A DNA stretch of 48,336 nt, taken from Streptomyces aurantiacus JA 4570. Its GTDB lineage: Bacteria > Actinomycetota > Actinomycetes > Streptomycetales > Streptomycetaceae. Below are positions 16,872 to 25,614 of the stretch, piece by piece. The DNA is taken from NCBI RefSeq assembly GCF_000414115.1, contig NZ_AOPZ01000066.1, positions 1-48,336 on the forward strand. The letters are read 5' to 3'. The position numbers and the translations under genes are program-made. How positions within the stretch are numbered: position 1 is the stretch's first letter; every line of letters begins with the position of its first letter. The notes beneath the pieces were generated by a model. That model saw only the letters and a list, made by a program, of their open reading frames with translations, was not told where the DNA came from and did no database searches.

Positions 16872-17690
16872 TCATCGGAGGACACGTTCGGCGAATTTAT
16901 CAAGCGCCTGTCTGCCCTCGTGGGGCCATGAGCACACCAAGTAGTCCCACCCTGATTCTCGCCATTCCGATGCGTTGCGGCAGACGTCGTCCATGTCCCC
17001 CTCGACAGATAAGGTCGAAGCTCGGACAATCTCAGCTGGATTCCTTCCGGCAGCCTCCGCGAGTTCATCGAGCCGACGTGTATACGGCTCCAAGGTCCTG
17101 GGCGTGCCGTAGGCATGCCATCCGTCGGCGAACCACGCCGTCAGCGGCAGTGTGCGTCGAGGCCCGGTGCCTCCGATCCAGATCGGTGGTCGCGGACGCT
17201 GCACCGGCCCGGGCGTCAAACGTGCTTGCCGCAACGACGCGGTGACACCGTCGTAGGAGACCTCTTCTCCGGAGAACAAGCGGTTGATGATCTCGACAGT
17301 GTCGGCGAGCAAGTCGAATCGTTGTGGGGCCGGCGGAAACGGTATCCCCAGTGCCTTGTGCTCGCCCTCGTTCCAAGCAGCGCCCAGGGCCAGGTTCAAC
17401 CGACCACCCGAGGCATGATCGACTGTCATGGCTTGCGCAGCGAACACCGAAGGGTGCCGATAGGTGACACCGGTCACCAGCAGGCCCAGCCTGATGCTGT
17501 GCGTCACCCCGGACAAGGCGGCCAGTGTCGTCATACCCTCGAACGTCTCACCTGCCCCGTCTCCAGGCGACGAGGCAAGGTGATCAAATCCCCAGGCGCA
17601 ATCGAATCCGAGGTCCTCCGCGAACTTGACGCGGGACACCACCTCGTTCCAAGGCATGTTCTTCTGGGCTATGTCGATTCCGAACCGCAT
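16872..17690 (-). CDS. LLM-class (F420-dependent type) oxidoreductase
   Basis: A 272-residue TIM-barrel protein of the luciferase-like monooxygenase class that normally uses F420 or FMN. Visible are the N-terminal MRFGIDIAQKNMPW strand, AEDLGFDCAWGFDHL, RLGLLVTGVTYRHP, the AQAMTVDHASGGRLNLALGA segment and RPPIWIGGTGPR. The start at 17690 matches the family N-terminus; upstream in-frame starts at 17774 and 17720 add non-family sequence. Homologues reduce or oxidise peptide residues in several RiPP pathways. The precise reaction here is unknown. Confidence 0.8.
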   Translation of the reverse strand: MRFGIDIAQKNMPWNEVVSRVKFAEDLGFDCAWGFDHLASSPGDGAGETFEGMTTLAALSGVTHSIRLGLLVTGVTYRHPSVFAAQAMTVDHASGGRLNLALGAAWNEGEHKALGIPFPPAPQRFDLLADTVEIINRLFSGEEVSYDGVTASLRQARLTPGPVQRPRPPIWIGGTGPRRTLPLTAWFADGWHAYGTPRTLEPYTRRLDELAEAAGRNPAEIVRASTLSVEGDMDDVCRNASEWRESGWDYLVCSWPHEGRQALDKFAERVLR

Positions 17691-17787
17691 CAGGCAACTT
17701 TCTGGACGCTTCAGGCCCTGCATCACGTACGCGGCACCCCTTGGCCTCGAACGCTTCATGTCTGCCCACCGCATGACGGAGCGATGG

Positions 17788-19032
17788 TCAGGAATCCAGT
17801 AGTTGGGCCGTCATCGAGCACTCGACCACTAACGTCATCCCCAAGACCGCCTGCGATGCCTTCCTCACGGCCTCCGCTCCCGTCGCCCCGGATGCTCTGG
17901 CAGCTACGACGCGCGACGAGCGCGTCATGTCCGCGGTCACTTCGTCTCCGGGGCTTACCAACATCTCGACGTGCGCTTCGGGTTCCGTCCGTCTCTGCAA
18001 GGAGTGGACCCGACCGTGAACCGGGGCGTACCCGAACCACACAGCCTGGGCAGAAGTCGCCCGGGGCACTGTTACCGGCAAGCGGGGGAGCAGAGGGGCG
18101 CCGGCCAGTTGGGCGAAGGCGAGCTCATGCATGTCGAAACCCAGCGCGGCCGAGACCAGGTGGGGAATTCCGTGCCCGCCAAGCCGAGTGTGTGTCTCGA
18201 TGAGGTCGATCCGCCCCGCCGCCCCGAGAACGAGTTCCGTGTGCGTGGGTCCGTAGTGCACCCGCAACGCGCCAAGAACGCTACCGGTGTACTCGGCGAC
18301 AGCGTTGACGTCCTCGGGTGAGAGCTCCGCGGGAACGCAGTGCCCCACCTCTGCGAACGTCCTTTCGTCCGTGTACTTCTGCGTGATCGCCAGAACTCGG
18401 TGTTGCCCGTCTTCGGAGAAACTCTCGACGCTCAACTGGCGGCCCGGTTTCAACTCTTCGACCATGACCCTCTGCGACCCGGCCACAGGGTGAGCCACTT
18501 CGAGCGCCTGGTTGAAGGCAGCCGTGCAGTGCCGGAGATCCACAAGCTCGATGACGCCGCGACTGCCAGTCCCCATCGCCGGTTTGACGAGCCACCGACT
18601 CTCCGGGTGGGCGTGCGCGAAGCGCTCGATCGAGAGCGGATCTTGGGCCTCCGCGAAAGCCACCGTGCCCAGCGCACCGCCCGACAGCCGCTCACGCATC
18701 TCAAGCTTGTCGGCAACTGACCTCACGACATCCACACCATGGTGACCGGGAAGTCCCAGATCCTCGGCGATGATGGCCGCAACAATCTGCTCGCTCTCGC
18801 CAAAGGCGACCACGCGGTCCACCGGCAGCAGCGAGTGGATCTCCCGCGCCCTGTCGATCCACACCGCCGGTTCGCTGTCGCGCTCGACGAGGCGGACGCA
18901 GAAGAAGTCACCGGGCGGCGTTGCTCCGGTGCTCCCGTGGCACAACACCGAGGTATCCACCGAGCAGCGCGTGCTCGACAACTCGGCCGCCAGCGCGGTG
19001 CCCACAACGAGAACGTGTCTACGATCCGTCAT
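17788..19032 (-). CDS. ATP-grasp carboxylate-amine ligase-like protein
   Basis: A 414-residue ATP-grasp enzyme like L-amino-acid ligases. It has an N-terminal Rossmann-like domain, then RWLVKPAMGTGSRGVI (ATP-lysine and glycine loop), QRVMVEELKPGRQLSVESF and the metal/Arg motif DLIETHTRLGGHGIP. It would activate a carboxylate as acyl phosphate and join it to an amine, for example adding an amino acid to the modified peptide or closing a macrolactam. It lies between the TylF methyltransferase (38 bases) and the LLM enzyme on one strand. The substrate is not predictable. Confidence 0.8.
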   Translation of the reverse strand: MTDRRHVLVVGTALAAELSSTRCSVDTSVLCHGSTGATPPGDFFCVRLVERDSEPAVWIDRAREIHSLLPVDRVVAFGESEQIVAAIIAEDLGLPGHHGVDVVRSVADKLEMRERLSGGALGTVAFAEAQDPLSIERFAHAHPESRWLVKPAMGTGSRGVIELVDLRHCTAAFNQALEVAHPVAGSQRVMVEELKPGRQLSVESFSEDGQHRVLAITQKYTDERTFAEVGHCVPAELSPEDVNAVAEYTGSVLGALRVHYGPTHTELVLGAAGRIDLIETHTRLGGHGIPHLVSAALGFDMHELAFAQLAGAPLLPRLPVTVPRATSAQAVWFGYAPVHGRVHSLQRRTEPEAHVEMLVSPGDEVTADMTRSSRVVAARASGATGAEAVRKASQAVLGMTLVVECSMTAQLLDS

Positions 19033-19070
19033 CGGGCATCCGCGGTGGGGCCGGGTGGTGAACGAGGCGG

Positions 19071-19739
19071 TTACACAGCACGGTACACACCGAAAGCCAG
19101 GTCATCGAAGCCGATGATGACATCGAGCTCCAGACGTCCCCCGGTAACGTCGTCCCACGCCTTCTTGACGCCCGGCAACTCGGCCCACGCCCGCGCATTC
19201 TTGTCGAGGTCGGCATAGTCGTCCATGACGATCGTGCCGCCGGGCACGATACGGGGAAGCACCGCACGCAGCGCGCACGCCATCGATTCATAGAAGTCGG
19301 CGTCAATGTATGCGAATGCGATCTCGTCGGGCAGTTGGTCGAGTGTGGCGTCGAACCAACCGGGGTGGATCACGGGCGGCTTCAGATTCAACCGCGCATG
19401 GAGGTCCAGCACATCTTCATGGGACGCCCTGACCTCTCCTTCTTTGAGATGGTCCCCATCTATTTCATCCGGCTTCGGCAAGCCGGCGAACGAGTCGAAG
19501 ACGTGAATCTCACGACTCGATCGGCAGAAGTCCAGAAGCGCCCGCAGCCAAGCCGACATGGCTCCCTTGTAACAGCCGAGCTCGACCACCGCGCCCGTCC
19601 CGGTGCGCGCAAGAGTGGCTGTCAACTCGCCATAGACCGAGACCAGACGATCGCGGTCGATCGTGCGCCAGTGCTCACGCAGGAGACCGACGCCCAGCTC
19701 ACGCAAGGCCGTTGGCAACGGCTCCATCTCCAACGACAT
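19071..19739 (-). CDS. TylF/MycF-family methyltransferase
   Basis: A 222-residue SAM methyltransferase of the macrocin O-methyltransferase family. Characteristic segments are AVVELGCYKGAMSAWLRALL (SAM loop), IHVFDSFAGLPKPDEIDG, FAYIDADFYESM and IVMDDYADLD, the last two carrying the metal-binding acidic residues. AAGGA seven bases before ATG 19739 fixes the start. In a RiPP operon it may O-methylate a hydroxylated side chain or carboxylate, fitting the hydroxylases encoded next to it. That link is inference. Confidence 0.8.
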   Translation of the reverse strand: MSLEMEPLPTALRELGVGLLREHWRTIDRDRLVSVYGELTATLARTGTGAVVELGCYKGAMSAWLRALLDFCRSSREIHVFDSFAGLPKPDEIDGDHLKEGEVRASHEDVLDLHARLNLKPPVIHPGWFDATLDQLPDEIAFAYIDADFYESMACALRAVLPRIVPGGTIVMDDYADLDKNARAWAELPGVKKAWDDVTGGRLELDVIIGFDDLAFGVYRAV

Positions 19740-19840
19740 GACCGAATCCTTGCTGACCTGCACTCGCACCACGCCAATCTGCCAATGGTCCACTGGGCCC
19801 GTCGAGTCAGCGCCCGGCGCGCTCGTGGGGCCGCCTGTCG

Positions 19841-21022
19841 CTAAGTAGCCGAACGCTCCAACGGAATGCCTCGTGCGTGGTTGATGCACAGGAAGAGCTG
19901 CTCGCCCTGCTGGAAGATGTCCAAGTGGCCATCGGAGAAGATGCCTTGGGATTCCCTCCCGAGTCGCCCGAGCACCCGGTCGCCTGTGCTCACGACAAGC
20001 GCTCCGCCGGAATCACGTACAAGCGAAAGCCGGACACCGAGAGAGGCGCAGGTGTACGTACCCTGCAGTTCGTCAGTGCCATGGGCCGCCTCCTCTCGTA
20101 CCTGGCTTCGCCCACCCGCCGCGGCAATCCGTACGCCCAACCGCTCGTCCATGATCTGCGCCGTCGTCAGGGTCGGGTCGTTCGTGAGAGCCACGTGACA
20201 CCTTCCCTTACCGGAGTCGACGACAACTCCGGCCTGGAACCCCCCGTCCTGACCCGCGGCATAGAACGTGCTATCGCTCAACGGAAGGCCACCGTAGGCC
20301 GGCTGCTTCACGTATCCGTCCGTTACTCGCGCGACGAGCGTAGCCAGCTCTTGCGTGTTCGCCCAGAAGTTCGTCGAACCCCTCCCGTCGACGAACGATC
20401 CGAACTCGAGCACGTCGCCGTTCCCCACGATTTCGTAACCCCGCGCCCGCGCGGGAACAACTACTTGTGGGCTGTAGACGAAGTTGCCGACGTCAGAGCC
20501 CAACCATTCCGTCACCAGCTCCTGGAGACTGTTTCCAGTCTGTCTCTCGACGGCAACACCGAGGAGCAAGTAGTTCGTGTTGCTGTATTGCCGGGAGAAA
20601 CCGGGAATCAGCTCCTTCTGTCTGACCACAAGCTCAAGGACATCCGACACTCCGTAGACGAAGGTCGACCTCTCACCGAACAACGGGACCAAGGACCTGA
20701 AATCCCACAGGCCTGTGGTGTGGGTCAAACAGCTCTCGACACTCACATCGGCCAATGGACTCGGCAGTCCTGGTAGCAGGGCCCCGAGCCGCAGTCGCTC
20801 GCGATCGGCAACCTTGCTCCACATACGCGTCACGAAGTATGCCGTGACCAGTTTTCCGATGGACCCGCAGTTCACCCGTGTCTGGGGGGTGAACTCGCAC
20901 CCGGTCGCGAAATCAGCGACGCCGTCAGAGTACGTGCGGACTGCCCGCTCGGGCGTGTGACTGGAACACGTGTATCCATACGCCGGCTTGACTTCGCTCC
21001 AGGGCGAAACAGTGGCACACAT
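19841..21022 (-). CDS. Beta-lactamase/PBP-fold serine hydrolase
   Basis: A 393-residue serine hydrolase of the class C beta-lactamase/PBP4 fold. The active site is visible as SxxK (Ser54-Ile-Gly-Lys57 in NCGSIGKLV) and YxN (Tyr146-Ser-Asn148), plus LTHTTGLWDF after the first motif. No signal peptide is evident, unlike resistance enzymes. That suggests a cytoplasmic task on the peptide, such as leader cleavage, trimming, or cyclising release as done by PBP-type thioesterases in some NRPS pathways. It begins two bases after the HExxH gene stop, so co-expression is nearly certain. Function is inferred. Confidence 0.75.
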   Translation of the reverse strand: MCATVSPWSEVKPAYGYTCSSHTPERAVRTYSDGVADFATGCEFTPQTRVNCGSIGKLVTAYFVTRMWSKVADRERLRLGALLPGLPSPLADVSVESCLTHTTGLWDFRSLVPLFGERSTFVYGVSDVLELVVRQKELIPGFSRQYSNTNYLLLGVAVERQTGNSLQELVTEWLGSDVGNFVYSPQVVVPARARGYEIVGNGDVLEFGSFVDGRGSTNFWANTQELATLVARVTDGYVKQPAYGGLPLSDSTFYAAGQDGGFQAGVVVDSGKGRCHVALTNDPTLTTAQIMDERLGVRIAAAGGRSQVREEAAHGTDELQGTYTCASLGVRLSLVRDSGGALVVSTGDRVLGRLGRESQGIFSDGHLDIFQQGEQLFLCINHARGIPLERSAT

Positions 21023-21024
21023 GC

Positions 21025-21918
21025 CTACGCCGTCGCCAGCGTGTAGACATCGGAAAGGTTGCTGCTGAGTTCGTCAGGAAGCATGGACAGCGCCGACGTC
21101 ACAGACTCCGCACAGCTCCGCAGCCGATCCCGCTCCGCGTCGTGGAACACACGGAGCCAGGACTGGTCCGTTCCTGAGTCGGCCATCACGGTGGCCAGGA
21201 AGGCGGTCACCACGGAAAACGCCATAATCGAATGCGTGAAGCCGAAGAGCGGGCGCTTCGAGTCCTTCCATGGGGACCAGTACACGGGGGTCACGGGGTC
21301 GAGGCGGATATCGCGTGAAGCCAGCCAGTCATTCAGGTGGGTGTGCGTCGCCTCGTGAATCAAGTCCCGGGCAATGAGCTCGGGCCGGGGCAGGAGATGC
21401 AGATGGACGACGTACGGGAGTCCCCCCGTCGCCCAGGTGGCCGTCGGCGCTCCCGGTTCCGCCGTACCCAGCACGGCGACAACACCGACACTGTCACTGA
21501 AGCACCGCAGAGTCCCGGTCCGTTCCAGGACCTGCACAGCACGCCCGAGGAGTTCCTGCTCGACGAGGGAGGGACTTTCCACAGTGACGCCTTCGGAGAA
21601 CATGCATGTGTCCTCGGCCAGCCCTGGGCACCGGACAGCCTCGATGGAGGCCACTGAGGTCAGCGCCTCGGCTCCGATTTTGAGGTTCTGCTGAGCAGCC
21701 GTGATGAGGTCCCCCTCATCGCCCCGGTTCTCGGCAATGGAGTCCCTGAGGTGCACGGCCACTTCATTGGCCAGCGCATAGTCGGTGAGTCGCGTGCCAC
21801 GGATCAGAGGACTGTCGAGGCCCAGGCTCTCGAGGCCACTCATCACGAATCGAGCCCGCCGCTCACGAAATTCCGCAATCTCGTTATCCACCGAAAGAAG
21901 GCGGACGATGTCGCTCAT
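21025..21918 (-). CDS. HExxH peptide-modification protein (putative peptide beta-hydroxylase)
   Basis: A 297-residue protein with the motif His188-Glu189-x-x-His192 in DLIHEATHTHLNDW. It resembles the HEXXH domain associated with FxsB-type radical SAM cyclophane systems, members of which act as alpha-ketoglutarate-dependent peptide beta-hydroxylases rather than proteases. In those systems the domain is often fused to the radical SAM enzyme; here it is separate and overlaps the radical SAM stop by 4 bases (ATGA), which forces coupled translation. It probably hydroxylates a residue of the precursor encoded at 23197. A zinc protease is the alternative. Confidence 0.75.
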   Translation of the reverse strand: MSDIVRLLSVDNEIAEFRERRARFVMSGLESLGLDSPLIRGTRLTDYALANEVAVHLRDSIAENRGDEGDLITAAQQNLKIGAEALTSVASIEAVRCPGLAEDTCMFSEGVTVESPSLVEQELLGRAVQVLERTGTLRCFSDSVGVVAVLGTAEPGAPTATWATGGLPYVVHLHLLPRPELIARDLIHEATHTHLNDWLASRDIRLDPVTPVYWSPWKDSKRPLFGFTHSIMAFSVVTAFLATVMADSGTDQSWLRVFHDAERDRLRSCAESVTSALSMLPDELSSNLSDVYTLATA

Positions 21919-23117
21919 CTTTGGCTCCCACTGAGTAGCTGTTCTACGCTGCTCACAATAGTCCGGCGGGCGTCACAGAATTCATTCGACAGACCTGCGT
22001 CTCGCATGACCTTGCGCATGAAGAGCTCGCTGCCTCTGCATCCGGCCCATACGGAACAAGACCTGCACTCTTCCAAGAAGGGAGCCCAGTCGGCATCCGC
22101 CTGGGCCAGCTGCGCGTCGAGGAGTTCACCGATCCGATCGGTGGTCGTCTCGTTGACAATGAACTCGTGCGCACGGTCGTGCCCCGCGACCCGGCCCCCG
22201 GGGTAGAGCGTGAGGACCTGCCCATCCTTGGTCAAGGAATAGTCGGTGTACGTGCCCTCAAGACCGGACAGGTTGCTGGCGATGGACGCCGTGGGCTCCA
22301 GCGAGAAACGTCGCCAGGCGCCCGAGGAGATCCACGTGTCCTGGGCGTCCTCAACGAACTCCGCATAGTCCGCTGGGCTGATGGTCCATCCCGGCCGGTC
22401 GCCGCGACCGTCCCGGTCACCCGCGTACAGCTGCATGAGCTTTCCACTTGCCGTCGCGCGTGGGCGGACCGACACGTCCTGGTCGTAGCAGGGCAGCAGC
22501 TTGACCGAGGCCAGGCCTTCGAAATGCCGGACGGTCTCCATGAACTCCCGGCCGCCCCCGACATGGGCCGAGGTGACGACGCAGATGAGGCCGAATGAAT
22601 GGCCGGTGCTGCCCAGCAGTCGGATGCCCGCAAGTGTTGCCTCGTCGGTCTGCTTTCCGTCGTAACCGATACGGTATTTCGCCTGACGCCCAACGCCGTC
22701 GAAACTGACTCCCCAGGTCAAGTCCGGGCAGTATCGGTCGAACAGCTGTAACCAGCCCTCGTCGAGACGTACAGCGTTCGTCTGGATCGCGACTGACGCT
22801 GCGTTCGGGCTGTCCCTCAGCACCTCGAGAACCGTGGCCATCCTGCGCTTTCCCAGCAGGAGCGGTTCACCACCATGCAATATGCAATGCACGTTCCTCG
22901 TACCGAGTTGCTTGAGGAAGAGCTGGACCTGGTCGGCGTCCAAGGCACCCGCCTGATCAGGTTTCCGCCGCTCGTAGCAGTACGAGCAATCGATATTGCA
23001 AGCCTGTCCGACCATTTTCAGGATCGCGATCACGGAGTCGGTGTCATGACCTATCTCGACAGGCACGGACCCGTCCGCAGACATTCGCATCCCCTCATCG
23101 CTCCGCTCTGAGTCCAT
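21915..23117 (-). CDS. FxsB-like radical SAM/SPASM peptide maturase
   Basis: A 400-residue radical SAM enzyme. The [4Fe-4S] cluster motif is Cys40-x3-Cys44-x2-Cys47 (QACNIDCSYCYE), followed by the GGEPLL loop. A Cys-rich C-terminal SPASM-like region (CRSCSVWAGCRG ... EFCDARR) would hold auxiliary clusters. Length and motifs match maturases that cross-link aromatic residues to aliphatic carbons (cyclophanes). ATG 23117 was chosen because AAGGGAG lies 5 bases upstream. The gene follows the small precursor gene by about 80 bases and overlaps the HExxH gene. Confidence 0.88.
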   Translation of the reverse strand: MDSERSDEGMRMSADGSVPVEIGHDTDSVIAILKMVGQACNIDCSYCYERRKPDQAGALDADQVQLFLKQLGTRNVHCILHGGEPLLLGKRRMATVLEVLRDSPNAASVAIQTNAVRLDEGWLQLFDRYCPDLTWGVSFDGVGRQAKYRIGYDGKQTDEATLAGIRLLGSTGHSFGLICVVTSAHVGGGREFMETVRHFEGLASVKLLPCYDQDVSVRPRATASGKLMQLYAGDRDGRGDRPGWTISPADYAEFVEDAQDTWISSGAWRRFSLEPTASIASNLSGLEGTYTDYSLTKDGQVLTLYPGGRVAGHDRAHEFIVNETTTDRIGELLDAQLAQADADWAPFLEECRSCSVWAGCRGSELFMRKVMRDAGLSNEFCDARRTIVSSVEQLLSGSQR

Positions 23118-23196
23118 GCTTTCTCCCTTACACCAGAAGGGAGGCCGACAGATTGGCACGGGGACGACTGCTCTGACCCCGCGCCAATGCGATCTG

Positions 23197-23376
23197 TCAG
23201 TTCTGGGTGCGCCCCTCGTCGGTCAGCAACGCCCAGTCGCGGGTCGAGACGCTAGATGTGAACGCCGTAACCACGCGTTCCTGCCAGATCGGGTCGGATT
23301 CGCGCATCGCCGCCATGAAACTGGCGAAGTCGGTGCGCTCCTGAGTGGCTCCGGAATCGCTCTCACTCTCGCTCAA
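23197..23376 (-). CDS. Candidate RiPP precursor for the radical SAM/HExxH enzymes
   Basis: A 59-residue peptide encoded just upstream of the radical SAM gene, the usual place for its substrate. The N-terminal half is acidic and leader-like (SESESDSGATQERTDF). The C-terminal part is VSTRDWALLTDEGRTQN preceded by ERVVTAFTSS, with Trp and Phe as possible cyclophane aromatic partners and Asp/Arg/Thr as hydroxylation targets. The TTG at 23376 is preferred because GAGAGG sits 8 bases upstream; a GTG at 23385 would add three residues but has no spaced ribosome site. It does not end in the FxSxx pattern of classical FxsA, so it may be a new family. Confidence 0.7.
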   Translation of the reverse strand: MSESESDSGATQERTDFASFMAAMRESDPIWQERVVTAFTSSVSTRDWALLTDEGRTQN

Positions 23377-23385
23377 TGCTGCCAC

Positions 23386-24207
23386 CTCTCAAATGTCAGT
23401 CAGAGCAGAGGCTTGGTGCCTCCCTGTAGGGTGCACAAAGATACTGACCGTTGCACCGTGGTCGCTGTCAAGGCTTTGGCGGGAAACGCTCCGAAGTTTA
23501 TTTTAGGTCGAGTCCGCAATGTCCGGGTTGCCATGACGGGTCGTAATCTCCGCAGTACGACCGCATCTTTGGGCATGCCCGCACAGGCAAACTGGCGTCA
23601 CCCGTGCGGTTGCGGCTGGATACGGCTGGCAGCGTCTGCGTGCGGCCGAACCAATAGCGATGGAGCGCATACCGACGGCGCACTGGTAGCCGTTGAAGAC
23701 TACGCTCAACGCGGTGGCCGGCAAGCCCGGCCACGAGGTGTGCCGAGGCCGGACGGCCAGCCATGTTTATGTGACCGGTGGCCTGAGAATCCATCCCAGT
23801 ACTGCCCTGCAGTCATAGGGACCTGTGCCCGTTGCAAGCAACTCCATCGTGACACTGTGCAGTTGCGTCACGTGTGAACTCGGACAGGTGCCCTGGACGT
23901 CCAATGGCCCGGACCCTATTCTGCCGATCACCATGGCAGGCGATCGATACACGCCAGAGCTGTCGAGCACGCCCAGAACACATCGTCGCCTATCGCTCCC
24001 GCCCTCGTCCGTCGCGTGATGGACGAGGCATCGACCGAGTCCCACTTCCGGAAGGCAGGAGATGTCAATCCCGCCGCCGTCATGGACGGCTCGCTCCGGC
24101 CGCATCGGCGGCGAATGCTCCAACAGCACTGATTGCCGTACGTCCGTGCAGACCTGCGAGCGACCACACCGCGGCAAGGAAGACGGGGCAACGCTCCGGG
24201 AACAGCC
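23386..24207. other. Divergent intergenic region between the two RiPP systems
   Basis: About 820 bases separate the minus-strand radical SAM operon from the plus-strand decarboxylase gene. Open frames on both strands lack ribosome sites, family motifs and consistent codon bias, so no gene is called. The left edge holds the candidate operon promoter. The middle (about 23.5-23.8 kb) has mixed base composition and could contain remnants of a lost gene, but none could be identified. Confidence 0.5.
23438..23471 (-). promoter_or_regulatory. Candidate promoter of the RiPP operon
   Basis: On the minus strand a perfect TTGACA (23471-23466) is followed after 19 bases by CAGTAT, or after 22 bases by TATCTT, about 60-70 bases upstream of the precursor start. 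The spacing is on the long side. Confidence 0.35.
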
Positions 24208-25458
24208 GTGACGGACAACGCGTTTCTTCTCGACCTCGCCACCAGATACGGCACGCCGCTCTATGCCTACGACCTGTCCACGGTGCGTAGTACAGCAGCC
24301 GCGCTGCGGGGTGATCTTCCGGCCGGCTCCCGCATCCTCTACTCCGTCAAGGCCAACCCTCATCCGGTGCTGGTCGAGACATTACGGACAGAGGGCTGTG
24401 AGGCCGAGGTCAGCTCGGTCGGTGAACTGGCCGTCGCCATCGCCGCAGGGCACGCTCCGGAGCGTGTTCTGTACTCGGGCCCCGGGAAGTCCGCCTCCGA
24501 CCTGCGGACGGCGCTGGCCTCGGGTGTGCGGACATTCTCTGTCGAGTCTGTGACCGACCGCCAACGGCTGGACGCGCTCGCCCACGATGTCGGCGTGCGA
24601 TGTGACTACTTGGTCCGGCTCAACGGCCCGGCGGGGAGCGTGCACGGCTCTCTGCGGATGTCGGGCAGTGCCAGCGCCTTCGGTGCCGACGTTGCCGACG
24701 CAGAGGCGCTGCGCGCCCTCCTCACCGTACGAAGCCGAACTCGGCCGATCGGCTTGCACACCTTCTTCGCCACCAACGTCGGAAGCGAAGACAGCTTGAT
24801 CGCCGAATTCCAGCAGGCGGTGCGCACCGTATCCGAGGTCTGCCGTGAGACCGCGTTCGTTCCGCACATGATCGACTTGGGTGGCGGCTTCCCTGCGCCC
24901 CAGGCCGCGCCGGGCGGGGTCACGAGACATCCTCGGCTGGCGTCAGCCGTCGAGAGCGCCCTTGACACCCATCTCGTCACTTGGCGGACGAGCGGCGTGG
25001 AGATCGCGTTCGAGTCCGGACGGTATCTGGTGGGTGCGGCCGGGACACTGATCACCGAGGTGCTGGACGTCAAGCACTCGCGGGGCCGTACCTTCACCGT
25101 TCTCGACACGGGCGTCAACGCGCTCGGGGGCATGTCCGGACTGGGCCGGCTGATGGCTCCCCAAGCTCGCCCCTACCGGCTCGACCGGGCTCCTACCAGA
25201 AACGTTCCATCAGACGACGATCCGTGTCCGGTGACGCTGGTCGGTCCGCTCTGTACCCCGCTCGATGTGCTCAACCGGTCGGTCGACCTCGGCGAGGTGC
25301 GGGTCGGTGATCTGTTGGCCGTACCGAACGTCGGTGCCTACGGCCTGACTGCGAGCTTGGTCGGCTTCCTCAGTCATCCACTGCCCACCGAGATCGTCCA
25401 CGCCGGTGGAACGGTCGTGTCGGCGCGACGTCTGGCGCTACAGGAGGTGCACCTGTGA
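24208..25458 (+). CDS. PLP-dependent decarboxylase of the LysA/Orn-DAP family (fold III)
   Basis: A 416-residue alanine-racemase-fold decarboxylase. The PLP lysine lies in LYSVKANPHP; further landmarks are VSSVGELAVA, HMIDLGGGFP (phosphate loop), AFESGRYLVG, and the substrate/PLP site GPLCTPLDVL (Cys-containing) with NVGAYGLT near the C-terminus. Members decarboxylate diaminopimelate, but cluster versions such as BtrK act on carrier-bound amino acids and SbnH on a siderophore intermediate. A free carrier protein is encoded at 40632, so a carrier-bound substrate is plausible. GTG 24208 follows the usual N-terminus; an upstream TTG at 24133 would add 25 residues. Confidence 0.85.
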   Translation: MTDNAFLLDLATRYGTPLYAYDLSTVRSTAAALRGDLPAGSRILYSVKANPHPVLVETLRTEGCEAEVSSVGELAVAIAAGHAPERVLYSGPGKSASDLRTALASGVRTFSVESVTDRQRLDALAHDVGVRCDYLVRLNGPAGSVHGSLRMSGSASAFGADVADAEALRALLTVRSRTRPIGLHTFFATNVGSEDSLIAEFQQAVRTVSEVCRETAFVPHMIDLGGGFPAPQAAPGGVTRHPRLASAVESALDTHLVTWRTSGVEIAFESGRYLVGAAGTLITEVLDVKHSRGRTFTVLDTGVNALGGMSGLGRLMAPQARPYRLDRAPTRNVPSDDDPCPVTLVGPLCTPLDVLNRSVDLGEVRVGDLLAVPNVGAYGLTASLVGFLSHPLPTEIVHAGGTVVSARRLALQEVHL

Positions 25459-25614
25459 CATCGCGATCACCACCGCGCGTCCACCACTCGTCTCACGATG
25501 GACATACCGGGACCGTCGTATCGCATCCCCTTTCGCCCCACGGCTTCTGACAACGTCGCCTCGTCCCCCGCACGGTGCCCACCACGCCCCCTCGACTTGA
25601 ACGCAGAGGTGCCC

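Noticed and set aside
23116..23877. Long plus-strand open frame (253 codons) over the precursor region
   Set aside because: It runs antisense to the precursor and radical SAM start, has no ribosome site or family motif, and its composition looks like a shadow frame.
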